A stretch of DNA of 64,000 nt, taken from Mycolicibacterium frederiksbergense (GTDB lineage Bacteria > Actinomycetota > Actinomycetes > Mycobacteriales > Mycobacteriaceae). The position numbers were made by a program, and so were the translations under genes. The stretch covers positions 2,356,001 to 2,420,000 of the forward strand of contig NZ_CP038799.1 of NCBI RefSeq assembly GCF_012223425.1. The letters run 5' to 3'. Numbering within the stretch: the stretch's first letter is position 1; each line of letters starts with the position of its first letter. Positions 61,557-64,000 of the stretch are shown one piece after another. Below the pieces are notes generated by a model. It worked only from the letters and a program-made list of their open reading frames with translations, was not told the DNA's origin and did no database searches.

Positions 61557-63158
61557 TCAGGCTGTTGTGAACTGGGTGCGCAACTCGGATTTCTTGAACT
61601 TGCCGGTGGCCGTGCAGGGAATCGCCTGCACGAACTCGAAGCGGTCCGGTAACTGCCATCTGGCGAACTCCTGGGCGAGGTGCTCGCGAAGCTCGTCGGC
61701 CGACGCGTCGGCGCCGTCGCACAGCGACACCACGGCCAAGGGGCGTTCGCCCCACCGCTCGTCGGGCACCGCGATCACCGCGGCCTGGGCCACGGCGGGG
61801 TGCGCCATGAGTTGGTTCTCCAGGTCGACCGAGGAGATCCATTCGCCACCGGACTTCACCAGATCCTTTGAGCGGTCGCAGATCCGGATGCATCCGTGCG
61901 GATCGATCCGCACCACATCGCCAGTCCGGAACCAGCCGTCGACGGTGAAATTCTCGGTGCCCCGGCCTCCGTGGTAACTGCCGGCGACCCACGGGCCGCG
62001 CACCTCAAGTTCACCCATGGCGGCGTCGTCCCAGGCGATGAGTTCGCCGTTGTCGTCGCGGGCCCGGATGTCGAAGAACGGGGTGGCGACGCCCTGCCGG
62101 ACGCGGAAACCGTACTGCTCGTCGCGTTCGCCTTCGTACAGTCGCACCGGCAGACGGCACACCGCGCCGAGGGGTGCGGTCTCGGTCATCCCCCAGGCCT
62201 GGACGACGGTCAATCCGTGGCGGTCGAACCCTTCGAACATCGACCGTGGCACGGCGGCGCCCCCCACGATCAGACGGTTCAGTTCCGACAGATCCCACCT
62301 GTCCGGTTCGGCGTCCAGCGCGGTGAGCATGCCCATCCACACGGTCGGCACGCCCGCCGTCATGGTGACCCGTTCGTCGGCACACAGGTTGAGCACGCTT
62401 TCCGGGTCCAGGCGCGGTCCGGGTAACACCAGGCGTGCCCCCGCCAGCGCCGCCGCGTAGGGCAGGCCCCACGCGTTGGCGTGGAACATCGGCACGACGG
62501 GAAGCACTGTGTCCCCGGCGGATACGGCTAGTTGGTCGGGCAGCGCCGCGACCAGCGAGTGCAACACCAGCGCCCGGTGGGAGTAGACCACGCCCTTGGG
62601 TCGGCCCGTCGTGCCGGATGTGTAACACATCGCCGCCGCGTCTCGTTCGTCGAGTTCGGGCCACATCATCGGCGCGGCATCGGTGATCAGCGACTCATAG
62701 TCCAGCGTGCCGGCGGGCGCCGGCGCGTCGTGGGTGACCACGATGATATGTCTGAAATCGATTCCGGCCCGGAAGCTTTCGAAGACCTGCAGTAGCGACT
62801 CGTCGACGATTATCACGCCGTCGGCGGCGTCGTCCACGATGAACGCAAGCTCATCGGGAAATAGCCGTGGGTTGAGCGTGTGGATGACAGAGCCCATGGC
62901 GGGTACGGCGAAGTACAACTCCAGATGCTCGCGCTGGTTCCACAACAAGGTCGCGACCGGATCGCCCTGACGCACTCCGAGCGCATCCAGTGCGGTCGCG
63001 AGATTTCTGGCGCGGGCGGCGCATTCACCGAGCGTGGTGCGCTCGACAGCACCCGACGGGCGCCGCGACACCACCTCTACATCGGCGTGGAACCGCTCGG
63101 CGCGCTCAACGATCCTGGTGAGTGTGAGGGGGTGATCGTCCATGCTGTTGCTGAGCAT
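61557..63158 (-). CDS. AMP-binding acyl-CoA ligase (fatty-acid/medium-chain)
   Basis: 533-residue adenylate-forming enzyme. The AMP motif is CYTSGTTGRPKGV, the A5-like motif VVQAWGMTETAP, the A7 motif WFRTGDVV, and the C-terminal catalytic Lys lies in CTATGKFKKSEL; INDPHG-type block is IDPHGCIRICDRSKD. It activates a carboxylic acid with ATP and CoA, probably a fatty acid. It overlaps the acyltransferase stop by one base (TGATG), so the genes are coupled. FadD-class numbering cannot be assigned from here. Confidence 0.92.
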   Translation of the reverse strand: MLSNSMDDHPLTLTRIVERAERFHADVEVVSRRPSGAVERTTLGECAARARNLATALDALGVRQGDPVATLLWNQREHLELYFAVPAMGSVIHTLNPRLFPDELAFIVDDAADGVIIVDESLLQVFESFRAGIDFRHIIVVTHDAPAPAGTLDYESLITDAAPMMWPELDERDAAAMCYTSGTTGRPKGVVYSHRALVLHSLVAALPDQLAVSAGDTVLPVVPMFHANAWGLPYAAALAGARLVLPGPRLDPESVLNLCADERVTMTAGVPTVWMGMLTALDAEPDRWDLSELNRLIVGGAAVPRSMFEGFDRHGLTVVQAWGMTETAPLGAVCRLPVRLYEGERDEQYGFRVRQGVATPFFDIRARDDNGELIAWDDAAMGELEVRGPWVAGSYHGGRGTENFTVDGWFRTGDVVRIDPHGCIRICDRSKDLVKSGGEWISSVDLENQLMAHPAVAQAAVIAVPDERWGERPLAVVSLCDGADASADELREHLAQEFARWQLPDRFEFVQAIPCTATGKFKKSELRTQFTTA

Positions 63159-64000
63159 CAGTTGTCCTTTCGCTCGGGTGTCGTTGCGCGCGCGGCATCA
63201 CACAGTTCGTCCAGTCCGGCCCGCAAGGCGTCGAGGATCTCCCACGGATCGTCGGCGAGTTCGCGGTCGACGACGATGCCGAGTTCGAGCTGATCCTGGT
63301 AGCTCATCACGGTGATGTTGATGCCGATCCCGTCGAGCACCCCGGACACCGGGAACTGAGCGCGTTGCCGTGCTCCGCCGAGATACAGCGGTGTCGAGGG
63401 GCCCGGGACGTTCGAGATCATGACGTTGGCGGGCTGATTCAGCCCGCGCATACCGGCGAGCCGGGAGGTGGCCCGCGCCGCCTGTGCGAACAAGGCGGGT
63501 GGAATGAAGTGGTTGGCGTCCTGCAGCAACGATGCCGGCAGCGCGCGGTGGCGCTCCTTGACGGCACCCATTTCGTCGTTGAGTTTGCGCAGCCGTGCGA
63601 TGGGGTCAGCGATATCGGTCGGCAGTCGGGTGAGCATCACCGAGACGCGATTGCCGAACGTGCCCCGCTGTTCCGGCGTGCGCACCGACATCGGTATGAA
63701 ACTGGCGAGCGGTTCGGCCGGCAACTCACCCTGCTTGTTGAGCCAGCTGCGCAACCCGGCGGTGCAGACCGCCAGCACGACATCGTTGACGGTGCAGCCG
63801 AAGGTGTTCTTGATCGTCTTGACCTCGGCCAGTGACATCGACCCGAAGGCGACGCGGCGATGCGGTGAGACCCGCGCCTGAAATCGGGTTCTGGGTGCGG
63901 TGATATCGCTGCCGCGCAACGCCGCCCGGTTGCCGCCGGCCATGAGGGCCCGCTTGATCAGCCTGCTGCTGCGGGCAATGGTTTTCACGCCGGGAAGGTG
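63158..64000 (-). CDS. WS/DGAT-type acyltransferase, C-terminal part (cut by window edge)
   Basis: C-terminal 280 residues of a wax-ester synthase/diacylglycerol acyltransferase (Tgs-like): FGCTVNDVVLAVCTAGLRSWL, SVRTPEQRGTFGNRVSVML, NQPANVMISNVPGPSTPLYLGG, and the IGINITVMSYQDQLELGIV block. The HHxxxDG active site is beyond the right edge. It makes triacylglycerol or wax esters from acyl-CoA; the overlapping ligase downstream would supply acyl-CoA. Confidence 0.92.
   Translation of the reverse strand, partial: HLPGVKTIARSSRLIKRALMAGGNRAALRGSDITAPRTRFQARVSPHRRVAFGSMSLAEVKTIKNTFGCTVNDVVLAVCTAGLRSWLNKQGELPAEPLASFIPMSVRTPEQRGTFGNRVSVMLTRLPTDIADPIARLRKLNDEMGAVKERHRALPASLLQDANHFIPPALFAQAARATSRLAGMRGLNQPANVMISNVPGPSTPLYLGGARQRAQFPVSGVLDGIGINITVMSYQDQLELGIVVDRELADDPWEILDALRAGLDELCDAARATTPERKDN

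Noticed and set aside
1..64000. Insertion sequences, prophage or integrative elements
   Set aside because: No transposase, integrase or phage structural motif was recognised, and no terminal inverted repeats with target duplications were seen.

Overview
The window is high-GC actinobacterial DNA from a Mycobacterium-type chromosome, most likely a fast grower of the Mycolicibacterium / M. smegmatis type. The evidence is a complete ESX-1 (type VII secretion) locus with PE35 and PPE68, whiB6 and espM, furA-katG, and the cwsA-ppiA-crgA-pknB-pknA-pbpA-rodA-pstP-fhaB-fhaA-tRNA-Leu block that sits beside oriC in mycobacteria. A fructose phosphotransferase operon next to mycP1 also fits the fast growers, as does having ESX-1 and the pknB block on the same side of the origin. 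The origin itself is not in the window; by synteny it should lie to the right.

Layout. 0-4.6 kb: the fructose PTS, with ptsI (cut by the left edge) divergent from fruR-fruK-fruA-ptsH. 4.7-9.4 kb: the rightward ESX-1 unit mycP1-eccE1-espB-espL. 9.4-23.7 kb: the leftward ESX-1 unit espG1-espH-eccA1-eccB1-eccCa1-eccCb1-PE35-PPE68-esxB-esxA-espI-eccD1, meeting the first unit tail to tail with a 4-nt overlap. 24-26.7 kb: the control end, with a second EspI/MinD-like ATPase, espM, and divergently whiB6. 26.7-45.1 kb: mixed genes, including a secreted protein, pirin/GNAT/thioesterase, an F420-type oxidase, enoyl-CoA hydratase with its TetR regulator, a DUF808 membrane protein, furA-katG, a secreted lipase, a SIMPL protein, a large Ig-like repeat protein, a GGDEF protein with a GNAT, a PE-PPE-type lipase and a DUF1023/lipoprotein pair. 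45.2-58.5 kb: tRNA-Leu(CAG) and the cell-wall/cell-division signalling cluster. 58.6-64 kb: arylsulfatase, NTF2-like protein, acyl-CoA ligase and a cut WS/DGAT acyltransferase.

How the parts fit. The ESX-1 genes encode the full membrane machine (EccB, Ca, Cb, D, E), its AAA+ ATPase EccA, the mycosin protease, the EspG chaperone and the substrates EsxA/EsxB, PE35/PPE68 and EspB. WhiB6 and EspM form the regulatory switch. The fhaA-pknB genes form one overlapping operon: two Ser/Thr kinases, their phosphatase, two phosphothreonine-binding FHA proteins, and the RodA/PbpA peptidoglycan synthase pair. CrgA and CwsA are the division proteins coded nearby.

The least ordinary points are these. The ESX-1 locus lacks espE, espF, espJ and espK. 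A 24-codon leader ORF lies in frame with espG1, separated by one amber stop. The whiB6-espM intergenic region carries three copies of an AAACCGTA-type element, one inside the whiB6 promoter spacer. EspM is shortened. EsxB has Met where the WXG tryptophan should be. Several perfect palindromes sit at transcription-unit borders. No insertion sequence, prophage or CRISPR array was seen.
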